Position numbers and translations under genes: made by a program. The notes under the pieces were generated by a model. The model worked only from the letters and a program-made list of their open reading frames with translations, did no database searches and was not told the DNA's origin. Below are positions 45,692 through 54,382 of a stretch of DNA of 64,000 bases, piece after piece. The DNA comes from Pseudanabaena sp. BC1403 (GTDB lineage: Bacteria; Cyanobacteriota; Cyanobacteriia; Pseudanabaenales; Pseudanabaenaceae). Position 1 is the first letter of the stretch. The number at the start of each line of letters is the position of its first letter. The stretch covers positions 1 through 64,000 of the forward strand of contig NZ_PDDM01000028.1 in assembly GCF_002914585.1 (NCBI RefSeq), read 5' to 3'.

Positions 45692-47797
45692 TTATTTCTT
45701 GAGGGCTTGCCAACGGATTTTGGGGTTTTGGACAAGGAGTTGGGAGATTGCGATCGCCCCTTTTTTATTTAAGTGGCTAGGGTCAGAAAACAGATCGGCT
45801 TGATTTAGAACCGCTTGAGACAGGTCAAGATAAGTAAAACCTTCTCGTAAGGCTAGCTCTTGCATTCTGCCATTAAAAATAGCTTCAAAGCGGCTACGAA
45901 TTTGATCGAGGTAAGTCTCATGCAAAGGCATATTCACGACTAAAAGATCAATATTATTGCGGCGACAAAAGTCAACTACATTTGCAAAAGCCTCGAACTG
46001 TGAGCCATTGGGCTCAAAGTTCCGATAATCAAGATCGTAGTCTCCTGGGACTTGAGGGAATTTTTGGAAATAGGTGTTGGGATCGAATGTGACATCAAAC
46101 GCAACAAAGCCTTTGGGGTCAAGAGCGGTGACGGTACTCGGCATAGTCGCAGCCAGAAGTGCTTCACTGTTGCTGAGCATATGTGTATTGCGATCAAATT
46201 TCTTAACTAGCGAAGTCCGAATTTCTTGCCGTCTAGAAAAAGTAGCAAACAGAAGATCAAAGGATTGCGCGATTGGATTTGGTGATTTGGTAGATATCTC
46301 TGGAATAGTTATAGGATTCGGGCTAACACTGCTATTTCTAATAGCTTCCTGCAATTGTTTGTAGCCGTCGGATGCAGTGATTTCGTCATAGGTAAGGTCG
46401 CTGCGACTGCTATTAAAAGCTCTTAATCCATCCGCCCAAATAATCATGCGCGGTAGTTGAGGACGGGATAGGATTTGGGTAACTTGCAGATTTACAACCT
46501 TAGCAGTTGCACCATCAATACCAAGATTAAAGACACTGATGTCTTTGTAGCCTTTGTTGCTCAGTGCTTTTTCTAATGTTTTTGGTTCGATGCCGCGTAA
46601 GGCTCTTGAACTACCAACAATCAAAACTTCGGGCGATCGCTGTTTATTTGTAATCTGCCAATCAAGAAGGGCAAGTTTTTCATTGAATAAAGCGATATTA
46701 AAATTGAGGGCTGGTTTATTGGTAAGGCCCTTTTCGGGAGAATTATCTAGCTGGTTAGCTGGCAAATTGATTTTGGAATCAGCAATTACAAATTTGGTAG
46801 GTTGATTGGGCTGATCATAATTAATGAGAGTGCGATCAATAGCGATCGTTGCCCCAACACCGATCGCTAAACTTGCTATACAAGCAGGTAAAGAGAGCAT
46901 TTTCGGCGCGGTTTGCCCCAGCCATTTTAATCCAAAGATCGCATGACCAACTACAAGTAGTTTCGCTCCAGCAAATCCATCTAATTTCTGCCAAGAATTA
47001 GGCTCTTCATCTTCGCTGATAAATTCAATGCTGTGATCTTGTACATTTTCTGCGGCAAGTAGTTCTTCCTCAATGGGGTTCTGGATACCGATCGCTAACA
47101 AATCAATTTCAAAAGACCAGCTGGGCTTTTTCTCCCCAATGACACGACTAGATACCGTTACCGATTGAAAATATTCCGATGCACTCACGGTTCGTAAAGT
47201 ATTTAACATTGGTAAAACCATCTCTGCTTGCAAGATTGTGGTGCGGTTCTCGCACAGCAAATTGAGACAATTGTTTTGTAAGAGCAACTTCAGCTTGGCT
47301 TGAGCAAGTTTAGGTGCTAGTTGAGGATCTTGACGGAAGCTGGTGAGTAGCGCGGCGATAATTTCGGCAGCAACAAGTGCAGATGGGGCGATCGGTAAAT
47401 CCAGTCCCAACGCCCATGCATTTCCATGCAATTTAAGACGGTGGATTCCTTCGGCGTATAAAACTGAACTATCGAGATCCTGTGTGCTTGGTGCGATCGC
47501 CTCTAATAGTTTTGTTGCACAGGTTACTTCCCGATCTTGACTATAAAGATATAAGCAGTCGCCTTTCTGTTTAGTATGTGAAAGTTTTATCCCTGCCAAT
47601 TCTTCAGGCAAAATGCTGGTTACTGAGTCTCGCGTCAAAGCTAGATTCGAGGATGCAAGATTATTAGTAGAAACATTAATTTGATTACTAGTCAAATTTG
47701 AGGATTGGTTTGCATCTGCATCTGAATTTGCATCTAGACGTGAATCTAGATTTGCATCTACTGTTATTGGATTTGCATCTAAGGATGTTGTTTCCAT
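45692..47797 (-). CDS. DUF1574 SGNH-hydrolase-like membrane protein
   Basis: This is a 701-residue protein. The first 60 residues are of low complexity (Asn/Asp/Ser/Ala). Residues about 60-270 show no recognised domain. One or two hydrophobic stretches follow (around 285-325, KLLVVGHAIFGLKWLG and LPACIASLAIGVGATIAI). The C-terminal half is SGNH-like, with VLIVGSSRALRGIEP as the Ser block, NIDLLVVNMPLHETY, and the terminal Asp-x-x-His block SDPSHLN (Asp672, His675). DUF1574 proteins resemble AlgX/PatB-type exopolysaccharide O-acetylation proteins, so a role in polysaccharide modification is possible. It is single and not in an obvious operon. Confidence 0.7.
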   Translation of the reverse strand: METTSLDANPITVDANLDSRLDANSDADANQSSNLTSNQINVSTNNLASSNLALTRDSVTSILPEELAGIKLSHTKQKGDCLYLYSQDREVTCATKLLEAIAPSTQDLDSSVLYAEGIHRLKLHGNAWALGLDLPIAPSALVAAEIIAALLTSFRQDPQLAPKLAQAKLKLLLQNNCLNLLCENRTTILQAEMVLPMLNTLRTVSASEYFQSVTVSSRVIGEKKPSWSFEIDLLAIGIQNPIEEELLAAENVQDHSIEFISEDEEPNSWQKLDGFAGAKLLVVGHAIFGLKWLGQTAPKMLSLPACIASLAIGVGATIAIDRTLINYDQPNQPTKFVIADSKINLPANQLDNSPEKGLTNKPALNFNIALFNEKLALLDWQITNKQRSPEVLIVGSSRALRGIEPKTLEKALSNKGYKDISVFNLGIDGATAKVVNLQVTQILSRPQLPRMIIWADGLRAFNSSRSDLTYDEITASDGYKQLQEAIRNSSVSPNPITIPEISTKSPNPIAQSFDLLFATFSRRQEIRTSLVKKFDRNTHMLSNSEALLAATMPSTVTALDPKGFVAFDVTFDPNTYFQKFPQVPGDYDLDYRNFEPNGSQFEAFANVVDFCRRNNIDLLVVNMPLHETYLDQIRSRFEAIFNGRMQELALREGFTYLDLSQAVLNQADLFSDPSHLNKKGAIAISQLLVQNPKIRWQALKK

Positions 47798-47874
47798 TGT
47801 CTGTTTGCAGAGTTGGGCAGGATAAAAAATTTGCTACAAGGTTAGCATGGCGACTTCACAAGCAGACATAAAAG

Positions 47875-48252
47875 TTATTCATCCAAATGCTCAGAAACAG
47901 AGCGATAAAGTTCTAAAACATGGTGATCGAGGAGTTGGTAATAGACTTTGCGCTGACTTTTGCGATAACTGACTAGACGCATGGTGCGTAAAACTCTCAA
48001 TTGATGGGATACCGCTGATTCACTCATGCCCACTACTGCTGCAAGATCGTGAACGCATAGTTCCTGTTTTGACAAAACCGAGAGAATCCGCAGGCGATTG
48101 GGATCGCTCAACATTCCGAAAAATTCCGCCATATTCTGCGCTTTCTCAGTTGGCAAAATCGCATTAATCAAATCTTGTAACGCGGTTGGCTCGATCTCAT
48201 GAAGATCGCAAGTCGGCAAGTTGTCAAGAGAAACCGAAGAGGAATTTAGCAT
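47875..48252 (-). CDS. smtB: ArsR/SmtB-family zinc-sensing repressor
   Basis: This 125-residue winged-helix repressor is the metal sensor for the divergent metallothionein gene. The HTH is at about 64-90 ([25 protein letters not shown]). The alpha-5 zinc site is complete: Asp109, His111, His122 and Glu125, with the same spacing as Asp104/His106/His117/Glu120 of Synechococcus SmtB. Cys65 in ELCVHD and Cys15 near the N terminus could form the alpha-3N site. Zinc binding should release it from the operator in the 98-bp shared intergenic region. Confidence 0.92.
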   Translation of the reverse strand: MLNSSSVSLDNLPTCDLHEIEPTALQDLINAILPTEKAQNMAEFFGMLSDPNRLRILSVLSKQELCVHDLAAVVGMSESAVSHQLRVLRTMRLVSYRKSQRKVYYQLLDHHVLELYRSVSEHLDE

Positions 48253-48294
48253 TGTTACATTTTACAAAAAAGCGATCGCTTTTCCACATAGTAT

Positions 48295-48324
48295 TTGACA
48301 TATGAACGTATATTCATATATGCT
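48295..48324 (+). promoter_or_regulatory. smtA promoter with SmtB operator between -35 and -10
   Basis: TTGACA (48295-48300) and TATGCT (48319-48324) are spaced 18 bases apart. Between them, 48300-48319 is a palindrome with perfect ATATGAA/TTCATAT arms around CGTATA. This resembles known SmtB/ZiaR operators (TGAA-N6-TTCA type). SmtB bound here would block RNA polymerase directly. Confidence 0.75.
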
Positions 48325-48350
48325 AATCTCAATTGTATAGGATTAAATAT

Positions 48351-48518
48351 ATGACAACTCTCACAGAAACCAAATGTGCTTGCCCAAAATGTAGTTGTAT
48401 GGTCTCCCTAGACACAGCAATCATGGCAAATGATAAGCCTTATTGCAGCAGAGCTTGTGCCGATGGGCATCCTGAAGGATCTGCTGGCTGTAAAAAATCT
48501 GGCTGTGGTTGTGGCTAA
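48351..48518 (+). CDS. smtA: Bacterial metallothionein
   Basis: SmtA sequesters zinc and cadmium. The 55-residue protein from the ATG at 48351 has nine cysteines (Cys9, 11, 14, 16, 32, 36, 47, 52, 54) in CACPKCSC, CSRACADGH and CKKSGCGC, plus His40. This arrangement is that of Synechococcus SmtA, including the KPYCSRACADGHPEGS zinc-finger-like core. The frame is open from a TTG at 48333 but the ATG is the natural start. It is divergent from smtB and controlled by the operator just upstream. Confidence 0.95.
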   Translation: MTTLTETKCACPKCSCMVSLDTAIMANDKPYCSRACADGHPEGSAGCKKSGCGCG

Positions 48519-48545
48519 CTACGTCTGTCGCCAAGCGTATTAGTA

Positions 48546-48606
48546 AATAAAACCCAAGAAGAGAATGGCGGCGCGAAGCGCCGCCATTCTCTTCTTGGGT
48601 TTTATT
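48546..48606 (+). terminator. Perfect 29-bp hairpin after smtA
   Basis: The arms 48546-48574 and 48578-48606 are fully complementary (base AATAAAACCCAAGAAG, tip GGCGGCGC, loop GAA), ending in a TTTTATTTT tract. It lies 27 bases after the smtA stop. Confidence 0.8.
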
Positions 48607-48712
48607 TTGTCGGTGTTCGCGACAAAAAGAAGTAGGTGGGCATAGTCTGCCTGCTTCTTTTTAGCTTTTGGTTAGGGTATAGTACAAATCATTAGCTTCA
48701 CCAAAATTCAAG

Positions 48713-49561
48713 ATGCTGAATTTAAACGAAATTATGTCGCTTGCTCGCCCGATCGCTTGGGGTGCGGGGGATATTCTGATGAAGTACTATCAAGAGCCTC
48801 AAGACTTAGAAATTAGGTTTAAGGGTGGCGAAGAAGGAAATGTTACTTCCGCAGATTTAGCCGCTAATGATTTTATCTTGAGCCAGTTAAAGCAAGTATT
48901 TGGGACTGAAGACTTTGCCTATCTCAGTGAAGAAACTGAAGATAGTATCGATCGCCTTGGACATGAATGGGTATGGATTATCGATCCAATGGACGGCACG
49001 AGTGACTTTATTCGTCGGACTAATGAGTTTGCGGTGCATATTGGCTTGACCTATCGCCAACGTCCTGTACTAGGGCTAGTGGCAACACCTGCCCAAGATC
49101 GCCTCTTTCAGGGGATATTAGGCAATGGCGCATATATTGAGACTAGAGATGGATTGCAGAATCGAATCCAAGTCTCTGACAAGGTTGAGCTAGATAAAAT
49201 GGTGGTAGTGGCTAGTCGTAGCCATCGCAATTATCAACTCGAAAGTATTCTCCAACAATTACCCAAGGCTGCTGAAATAGCGGTTGGTAGTATTGGTGGT
49301 AAATTTGCAGCGATCGCATCGGGTAATGCTGATGTCTATATCTCGGTGTCAGGCAAATCTGCGCCCAAGGATTGGGACTATTGCGCTCCTGAAATCATTT
49401 TGACTGAGGCAGGCGGTCAGCTTACTCATTCAGATTTGTCATTGCTGTCCTATAACAATCTCGAATTGCGTCAATGGGGAACGATTGTGGCAAGTAACGG
49501 TCATTGTCATAATGAAATTTGTCAGATTAGCCAAGATGCGATCGCGACTATCAAAAAGTAA
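48713..49561 (+). CDS. Inositol-monophosphatase-family phosphatase (CysQ-like 3'(2'),5'-bisphosphate nucleotidase)
   Basis: This lithium-sensitive, Mg-dependent phosphatase has 282 residues. Metal-binding motifs are YLSEET (Glu block), WIIDPMDGTSDFIRR (Asp-Pro-x-Asp-Gly-Thr) and the C-terminal PKDWDYCAPEIILTEAGG. GNVTSADLAANDFI is the N-terminal family motif. The best match by eye is CysQ, which hydrolyses PAP/PAPS to AMP/APS in sulphate assimilation, but inositol-monophosphatase activity cannot be excluded. It is transcribed alone, with a strong hairpin after it. Confidence 0.82.
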   Translation: MLNLNEIMSLARPIAWGAGDILMKYYQEPQDLEIRFKGGEEGNVTSADLAANDFILSQLKQVFGTEDFAYLSEETEDSIDRLGHEWVWIIDPMDGTSDFIRRTNEFAVHIGLTYRQRPVLGLVATPAQDRLFQGILGNGAYIETRDGLQNRIQVSDKVELDKMVVVASRSHRNYQLESILQQLPKAAEIAVGSIGGKFAAIASGNADVYISVSGKSAPKDWDYCAPEIILTEAGGQLTHSDLSLLSYNNLELRQWGTIVASNGHCHNEICQISQDAIATIKK

Positions 49562-49570
49562 GTAACCTTA

Positions 49571-49623
49571 AAATCTAGAAGCGTGGGTCGCCCGCTAGGC
49601 GGGCGACCCACGCTTCTAGATTT
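49571..49623 (+). terminator. Perfect 25-bp hairpin after the CysQ-like gene
   Basis: The arms 49571-49595 and 49599-49623 are fully complementary (AAATCTAGAAGCGTGGGTCG at the base, loop TAG), followed by TTTGGTTTTT. It begins nine bases after the stop. Confidence 0.8.
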
Positions 49624-49653
49624 GGTTTTTAATTATGCTGAGCTACTTAAATT

Positions 49654-49980
49654 ATGAAACTACAAGCAATTTTAATCGGAGTCGTGGTTGTTGTTGGTGT
49701 AATGGCAGTCAGCAATCCTAGTAAAGAGCGTTACATTGATTACGCAACCGAGCAGTTTTCTGAAACAGGTAAAACCTCAATTTGTGCGGGTGATATGCCG
49801 ATCGCGGCTCAGCAATCATGCAAATTTGTGATATCTCAGGGCAAAGGTGTGATCAAGTCAGTGGTTGAAAACTCGACCAAGCAGCAAAATTTTGTCATAT
49901 TCAGTCTTTACGAAACTGATATGCCCAATAAAAAATACACCACGATCGCAGCTTTTGGTAACTTCATTATGTTCAAATGA
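49654..49980 (+). CDS. DUF4359 protein, small secreted or membrane-anchored
   Basis: This 108-residue protein starts with a hydrophobic helix (LQAILIGVVVVVGVMAVSNP) followed by KERYIDYATEQF and a C-terminal strand region (NFVIFSLYETDMPNKKYTTIAAFGNF). That order is typical of DUF4359 proteins, which are common in cyanobacteria and of unknown function. Two cysteines (in SICAGD and SCKF) could pair outside the membrane. A GC-rich hairpin (49983-50007, ACCCCG-CCGC with GCGG-CGGGGT) follows directly. Confidence 0.7.
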   Translation: MKLQAILIGVVVVVGVMAVSNPSKERYIDYATEQFSETGKTSICAGDMPIAAQQSCKFVISQGKGVIKSVVENSTKQQNFVIFSLYETDMPNKKYTTIAAFGNFIMFK

Positions 49981-50074
49981 ATAACCCCGCCGCAAGCGGA
50001 CGGGGTATCAAATTCTTTTTTACTAGAATTTACTCACACCGCAGAGCGGTGGGGTATTTACCCTCTTAGTTCAA

Positions 50075-50175
50075 ATAAAAAAGGCGGTGCTAAGCACCGC
50101 CTTTTTTATAGATTTTGCGGATCGAATTACGCCAATGTTTTCTAGACTGAGCGCGAAAGCTTATCTCGCATCAGT
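50075..50175 (-). pseudogene. Relic of the obgE 3' end and its terminator
   Basis: The hairpin ATAAAAAAGGCGGTGC (50075-50090 with 50094-50109) is identical to the obgE terminator arm at 51646-51661/51665-51680. The next 66 bases, read on the minus strand, translate with about 70% nucleotide identity to the last 23 codons of ObgE (KTL-x-x-FD-x-QN pattern). The reading is broken by two internal stops. It is a direct repeat of the true obgE end 1.57 kb away and brackets the RsbQ-like module. Confidence 0.8.
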
Positions 50176-50275
50176 TTAGGTTAGGCAAACCATATTATTA
50201 AAAATGATTACAAAGTAGATTAGGTTTATCCTGTTATAAGCAGTTGTCTAACAAGATCAGTTCTACGTTTTAATA

Positions 50276-51088
50276 ATGAACCAAAATATTCTTGTCCGCA
50301 ATAATGTCAAAGTATTTGGGCATGGCAAGCAACCAATCCTGTTTGCACATGGGTTTGGCTGCGACCAAAATATGTGGCGATTTATCACACCCACTTTTGA
50401 AAATGACTACCAGATTGTTCTATTTGATTATGTTGGGTCAGGAAAATCAGATTTAAGTGCTTACGATGGCGATCGCTACAGCAGTCTGAATGGTTATGCT
50501 CAAGACATCCTCGAAATCTGCAAAGCATTATCGTTAGTAGACACGATTTTTGTTGGACATTCTGTTAGCAGCATGATTGGGATCTTAGCCTCTATTCAAT
50601 CCCCCGAATTATTCAAACACTTGATCTTTGTTAGTCCTTCCCCTTGTTATATCAATGATATCGATTATGTTGGAGGCTTTGAACGACAAGACATAGAAAA
50701 TCTGCTTGATATTATGGAAAAAAATTACATCGGTTGGGCAAGTTTTCTCGCGCCGATGATCATGAAAAATGAAGACCGACCTGAGCTAAGTCATGAACTC
50801 GAGGAAAGTTTCTGTTCGACAGATCCGACCATCGCTACTCAATTTGCTAAAGTCACTTTTTATTCTGATAACCGTAGTGATTTACCTAAAGTGACAACAC
50901 CATCATTGATTCTGCAATGTATTGAAGATGCGATCGCCCCTGTTGAAGTCGGATATTACTTAAATAAGCACCTGTTTAGCAGTACGCTAAAACTGATGCA
51001 AGCTACAGGACATTGCCCGCATATGAGTCACCCACAGGAAACTAGCAATCTGATGCAAGAATATCTAACTTCCGCTGGCATTCACTAA
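50276..51088 (+). CDS. RsbQ-like alpha/beta hydrolase
   Basis: This 270-residue hydrolase matches the RsbQ/KAI2/D14 group closely along its whole length: [48 protein letters not shown] and MEKNYIGWA. The triad is Ser96, Asp218 and His246, almost the same numbering as Bacillus RsbQ (96/219/247). In Bacillus, RsbQ works with the PAS-domain phosphatase RsbP in energy-stress signalling, probably by supplying a small ligand. In plants, relatives are karrikin and strigolactone receptors. Here it is followed 17 bp downstream by a PAS-GAF sensor gene that is now a pseudogene, so the hydrolase is intact but its cognate partner is lost. Confidence 0.9.
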   Translation: MNQNILVRNNVKVFGHGKQPILFAHGFGCDQNMWRFITPTFENDYQIVLFDYVGSGKSDLSAYDGDRYSSLNGYAQDILEICKALSLVDTIFVGHSVSSMIGILASIQSPELFKHLIFVSPSPCYINDIDYVGGFERQDIENLLDIMEKNYIGWASFLAPMIMKNEDRPELSHELEESFCSTDPTIATQFAKVTFYSDNRSDLPKVTTPSLILQCIEDAIAPVEVGYYLNKHLFSSTLKLMQATGHCPHMSHPQETSNLMQEYLTSAGIH

Positions 51089-51105
51089 ACCAAATATTTT
51101 CGCAA

Positions 51106-51640
51106 ATGTATCAGCCAGACGAAATACTTAATATTGCACCCTGTGGATTTCTTTCGTTTACTGACGATGGCATGATCGTCATGGTTAACGCGACGCTCCT
51201 CAAGTTATACCAAAACACAAAGTGGCGCAGCCATTTTGTGTTTTTAAAACCCCTACAGGGTTTGGTTTTTAATTCACAGAAGTGTTGTTACACTTTTGTG
51301 AATTGGTATTATTAGGACAAGAGAAGGATGACTTATGTGGACAAAAAATCGATTCAGTTTTGCTTCCAGTCGCATCTTCTATCAAACTCATTTTTTTCTC
51401 TCTTAAAAATACATGGAAAAGCGGAAGGAATTTACATCTCATTAAAATCCAAACAGGGAGCTGAAGATCGGGTAATGGTATCGGATGATGTAGTTGTCAA
51501 TCCTCTTTTAAAATCGGTAATTCCTCTTTGTCATCAAATTGGTTTAAAGTCTATGTTGGCGATTCGTACTTCCTATCAAGTCAATCCAAATGGAGCGATT
51601 GGACTGCAAATTTCTTGTGGTTCGTTTGATCGGAAATTGC
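51106..51640 (+). pseudogene. Decayed PAS-GAF sensor gene, partner of the RsbQ-like hydrolase
   Basis: The ATG at 51106 opens a PAS domain (LNIAPCGFLSFTDDGMIVMVNATLLKL). At 51208 a 101-bp hairpin element interrupts it. Beyond the element the same frame resumes (LGQEKDDLCGQKIDSVLLP). At least two frameshifts follow: RIFYQTHFF is in another frame, then LLKIHGKAEGIYISLKSKQG. PAS sequence then joins directly to a GAF-like segment (VMVSDDVVVNPLLK, GLKSMLAIRTSYQVNPNGAIGLQ), showing an internal deletion. No kinase or phosphatase domain remains before the obgE terminator. The original protein was probably a cytoplasmic PAS/GAF sensor kinase or PP2C phosphatase. Confidence 0.85.
51208..51308. mobile_element. 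101-bp hairpin element (TACCAA ends) inserted in the PAS domain, TTA target duplication
   Basis: The ends are TACCAA and TTGGTA. The reading frame CTC AAG TTA | TTA GGA CAA is restored exactly if the element and one TTA are removed, giving a 3-bp target duplication (51205-51207 and 51309-51311). Inside are hairpins around GGCGCAGCC and TTCACA-AAGTGT. There is no transposase, so it would be moved in trans. It shares end sequence with family F at 39156-39226. Confidence 0.8.
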
Positions 51641-51645
51641 TATAT

Positions 51646-51680
51646 ATAAAAAAGGCGGTGCTGAGCACCGCCTTTTTTAT
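51646..51680. terminator. Terminator overlapping the obgE stop codon
   Basis: A perfect 16-bp stem ATAAAAAAGGCGGTGC (loop TGA) has T tracts on both strands. The obgE stop (complement of 51677-51679) lies in the stem. It also ends transcription from the convergent RsbQ/sensor unit. Confidence 0.8.
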
Positions 51681-52672
51681 GGGTTTTGCTGATCGAACTT
51701 TTCTAATGTTTTCCAGACTGATTGCAAGAGCTTATCTAGTCCTTTCTTAGAAGCAGCTGAAATTGCCAGAATCGGTAGATCAAACTGTGCGGCTACCTCC
51801 TCAACATCTTCAGGTAACATCGCATCAATTTTATTTAGAGCTAGAATCTGGGGTTTGTCTGCCAATCCATGACCATAGGCAGCTAGCTCTTCTTGAATTG
51901 TGTGATACGCCGCTAGGGGATCATCTTGAGTGACATCGATTAGATGAATTAAGAGCTTAGTACGTTCAACATGTCGTAAAAAGTCATGACCTAAACCAAT
52001 GCCATCGGATGCGCCTTCGATTAGCCCAGGAATATCCGCGAAGACAATACCATCGCCTGAGGGCTTAGAAACTACACCTAGATTTGGGACGAGCGTGGTG
52101 AAAGGATAATCGGCAATCTTAGGACGGGCAGCAGATACGACTGAGATCAATGTTGACTTGCCAGCATTTGGCAACCCTATGATCCCGACTTCCGCAATTA
52201 ACTTTAGTTCTAAATAAAGATTAAGTTCTTCTCCTGGTAATCCTGGTAAAGCGTAGTCAGGGGCGCGATTTTGATTACTCAAGAAATATTTATTGCCTAA
52301 GCCTCCTTTGCCGCCTTTCGCTACAAACAAAGTTTGGTCAACCTCAGTAAGATCGCCCAAAACTTCGCCTGTTTCTTCATTCATCACCACCGTACCGATG
52401 GGGACTTTGATTACGCGATCGCTCCCTTTTTTACCCGTCATATTGCTGGGGCCACCACGCTCACCATTCTCAGCTTTAAAAATATTCTCGAAGCGAAAAT
52501 CTAGCAGGGTTTGGAGATCGGTTGTCGCTTGCAAAATAACGGAACCACCATTACCGCCATTGCCACCCGCAGGCCCACCCGCAGGCACATATTTCTCGCG
52601 GCGAAATGCAACTAGCCCATCGCCACCATCTCCAGATTTCACATGTATCGTAACTCGATCTATAAAATGCAT
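51677..52672 (-). CDS. obgE: GTPase Obg
   Basis: This essential ribosome-associated GTPase acts in 50S assembly and stringent-response control. The 331-residue protein has the glycine-rich Obg fold (about 1-158; [31 protein letters not shown]) and the G domain with G1 GLPNAGKST, switch [14 protein letters not shown]3 [11 protein letters not shown]4 NKID and G5 ISA. The C-terminal OCT domain of Bacillus Obg is absent, as in many cyanobacteria. A decayed copy of its 3' end is found at 50075-50175. Confidence 0.96.
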   Translation of the reverse strand: MHFIDRVTIHVKSGDGGDGLVAFRREKYVPAGGPAGGNGGNGGSVILQATTDLQTLLDFRFENIFKAENGERGGPSNMTGKKGSDRVIKVPIGTVVMNEETGEVLGDLTEVDQTLFVAKGGKGGLGNKYFLSNQNRAPDYALPGLPGEELNLYLELKLIAEVGIIGLPNAGKSTLISVVSAARPKIADYPFTTLVPNLGVVSKPSGDGIVFADIPGLIEGASDGIGLGHDFLRHVERTKLLIHLIDVTQDDPLAAYHTIQEELAAYGHGLADKPQILALNKIDAMLPEDVEEVAAQFDLPILAISAASKKGLDKLLQSVWKTLEKFDQQNP

Positions 52673-52842
52673 TGCTAACTCAATTTCTTTCTCTGTTTAA
52701 CTGAGATAACGCACTTATTATTTGGGACATTATCTCTGTTATTTCTAACTCTATTATGCAGTGCCGAAGCATTGTAAATTCAGTAAACCTTAACCAATGT
52801 CTGAAATATAGCGACTATAGCGATCGCTTGCTTGATTAGGAT

Positions 52843-52881
52843 AAACAAGAAAGGCGGCGTGAAGCGCCGCCTTTCTTGTTT
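52843..52881 (-). terminator. Terminator after the cation-efflux gene
   Basis: A perfect 17-bp stem AAACAAGAAAGGCGGCG (52843-52859 with 52865-52881) lies just beyond the stop of the minus-strand gene ending at 52894. Confidence 0.75.
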
Positions 52882-52893
52882 GGGTTTTGCATA

Positions 52894-53844
52894 TTATTCT
52901 TCCTTGCGGCAGCTATTTACAAGAACACAAGGATGATCTGGATCGCCGCTTTCAATTTGTAAAGTTGTATGTTGAATGCCAAAGCGATTATGCAAATCTT
53001 GGCTAACTTGCTCCAGAAATCGATCATCATAATATCCCGAAGGAATAACTAAATGAGCCGTTAAAGCAGTGTCTACTGTACTCATATTCCAAATATGTAA
53101 ATCGTGAATTTGAGTCACACCTGGACATTCAGATAGATAAGTACGTACTACTCGCTCGTCAATATCGTTGGGAACGCCATCGATCGCCAAATTAAATGAA
53201 TCTTTCAACAACTCCCAAGTACTAAAAATAATTAAAGCGCTAATCACAAGACTGAATGCAGGGTCAAGCCAATACCATTTGGTAAAAATAATCGCAATCC
53301 CAGATAAAACCACGCCTAAAGATACCAAGGCATCTGCTGCCATGTGCAGAAAAACAGCACGGATATTCATATCACCCTTACGACCTGATAAAAACATCAA
53401 AGCAGTTCCCGTATTAATCGCAATGCCGATCGCTGCAACGATAATAATCACTACGCCTTCAACCATACTATCTGGTTGCAATAATCGCTGAATGGCTTCC
53501 CAGATAATGCCACCCGTTACAACCAACAAAAAGATCGCATTTAGGAAAGTGGCTAAAATTGATGACTTGCGCCACCCATAGGTATAGCGGCTAGAGGGTT
53601 GACGGCGAGACAAAAAAATAGCTACCCATGAAATGATTAGCCCTAAAACATCACTCAGATTATGTCCTGCATCAGCAATCAGTGATACTGAATGCGCCAA
53701 TAGACCAAAGACAAATTCAGCAATTACGAATCCTCCATTTAGCGATAATCCGACAATAAATGCACGGTTATAGTTTGTATGATGATGTCCATCATGGGAA
53801 TGTCCGTGATGCTGATGAGGGGGATGTTTGTGCTGATGTGGCAT
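52894..53844 (-). CDS. Cation diffusion facilitator, Zn/Co/Cd efflux (CzcD/ZitB type)
   Basis: This 316-residue proton-coupled metal exporter has six membrane helices. The N terminus is extremely His-rich (HQHKHPPHQHHGHSHDGHHH) and can bind metal. The transport site residues are in IADAGHNLSD (helix 2) and LHMAADALVS (helix 5), the HxxxD pairs of zinc transporters. The C-terminal cytoplasmic domain begins about residue 205 (DGVPNDIDERVVRTYL, IHDLHIWNMS). It complements the smtA/smtB zinc system 4 kb away, although no SmtB-type operator was noticed before it. Confidence 0.93.
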   Translation of the reverse strand: MPHQHKHPPHQHHGHSHDGHHHTNYNRAFIVGLSLNGGFVIAEFVFGLLAHSVSLIADAGHNLSDVLGLIISWVAIFLSRRQPSSRYTYGWRKSSILATFLNAIFLLVVTGGIIWEAIQRLLQPDSMVEGVVIIIVAAIGIAINTGTALMFLSGRKGDMNIRAVFLHMAADALVSLGVVLSGIAIIFTKWYWLDPAFSLVISALIIFSTWELLKDSFNLAIDGVPNDIDERVVRTYLSECPGVTQIHDLHIWNMSTVDTALTAHLVIPSGYYDDRFLEQVSQDLHNRFGIQHTTLQIESGDPDHPCVLVNSCRKEE

Positions 53845-53938
53845 TATTTATGCACTCTTAAGGCGTGCTGATATTACTTAGAGCAATCTTTAAGAGTTTA
53901 TCAGAGGCAACTAGAGCGACTATATTTTTGATTTTTGC

Positions 53939-54382
53939 TCACTCTTTGGTAATGTTGCCGACGCGCACCCAGCCTTCTTCTTTTGTGCTTTCATTTCTAA
54001 CAAACACCCATTCGCGATCGGGTGTTTCTTTAATTACAGCAACTTTTGTATTAAAGTCAGCACCACCAACGTTCCGAGCAGACTGATTGGGATCGGCACG
54101 AAATACTAGACCAATACTTGCATTGACTTTACCTTGATACTTTACATCATTAGGTTTTGGTTTAGCTTTGACCGTGGGCTGAGGAATTGGCTTCACTTTA
54201 ATCTCTGCGATCGGCGATTTTGGGGCAGGCGCAGCTTTGAGATCATTAGGGAATGCAGGTTTTTGAGGAGTCTTTCTATAGGGCAAAATGACATAGTACC
54301 AGCCTGTCAACACAATTGCCCCAATTAATCCTAGGCTAAAAGCTAAACTTGTAGTCGATTTTGCGGTTTCTGAAAATCTCAT
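53939..54382 (-). CDS. SH3-domain protein with one membrane anchor
   Basis: This 147-residue protein has an N-terminal helix (about 13-33, TSLAFSLGLIGAIVLTGWYYVIL), a Pro/Lys-rich linker (about 38-82) and a bacterial SH3-type domain (about 85-145; VNASIGLVFRADPNQSARNVGGADFNTKVAVI to EEGWVRVGNI). Such domains usually bind peptidoglycan or peptides outside the membrane. The exact role is unknown. It has no operon partners. Confidence 0.72.
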   Translation of the reverse strand: MRFSETAKSTTSLAFSLGLIGAIVLTGWYYVILPYRKTPQKPAFPNDLKAAPAPKSPIAEIKVKPIPQPTVKAKPKPNDVKYQGKVNASIGLVFRADPNQSARNVGGADFNTKVAVIKETPDREWVFVRNESTKEEGWVRVGNITKE

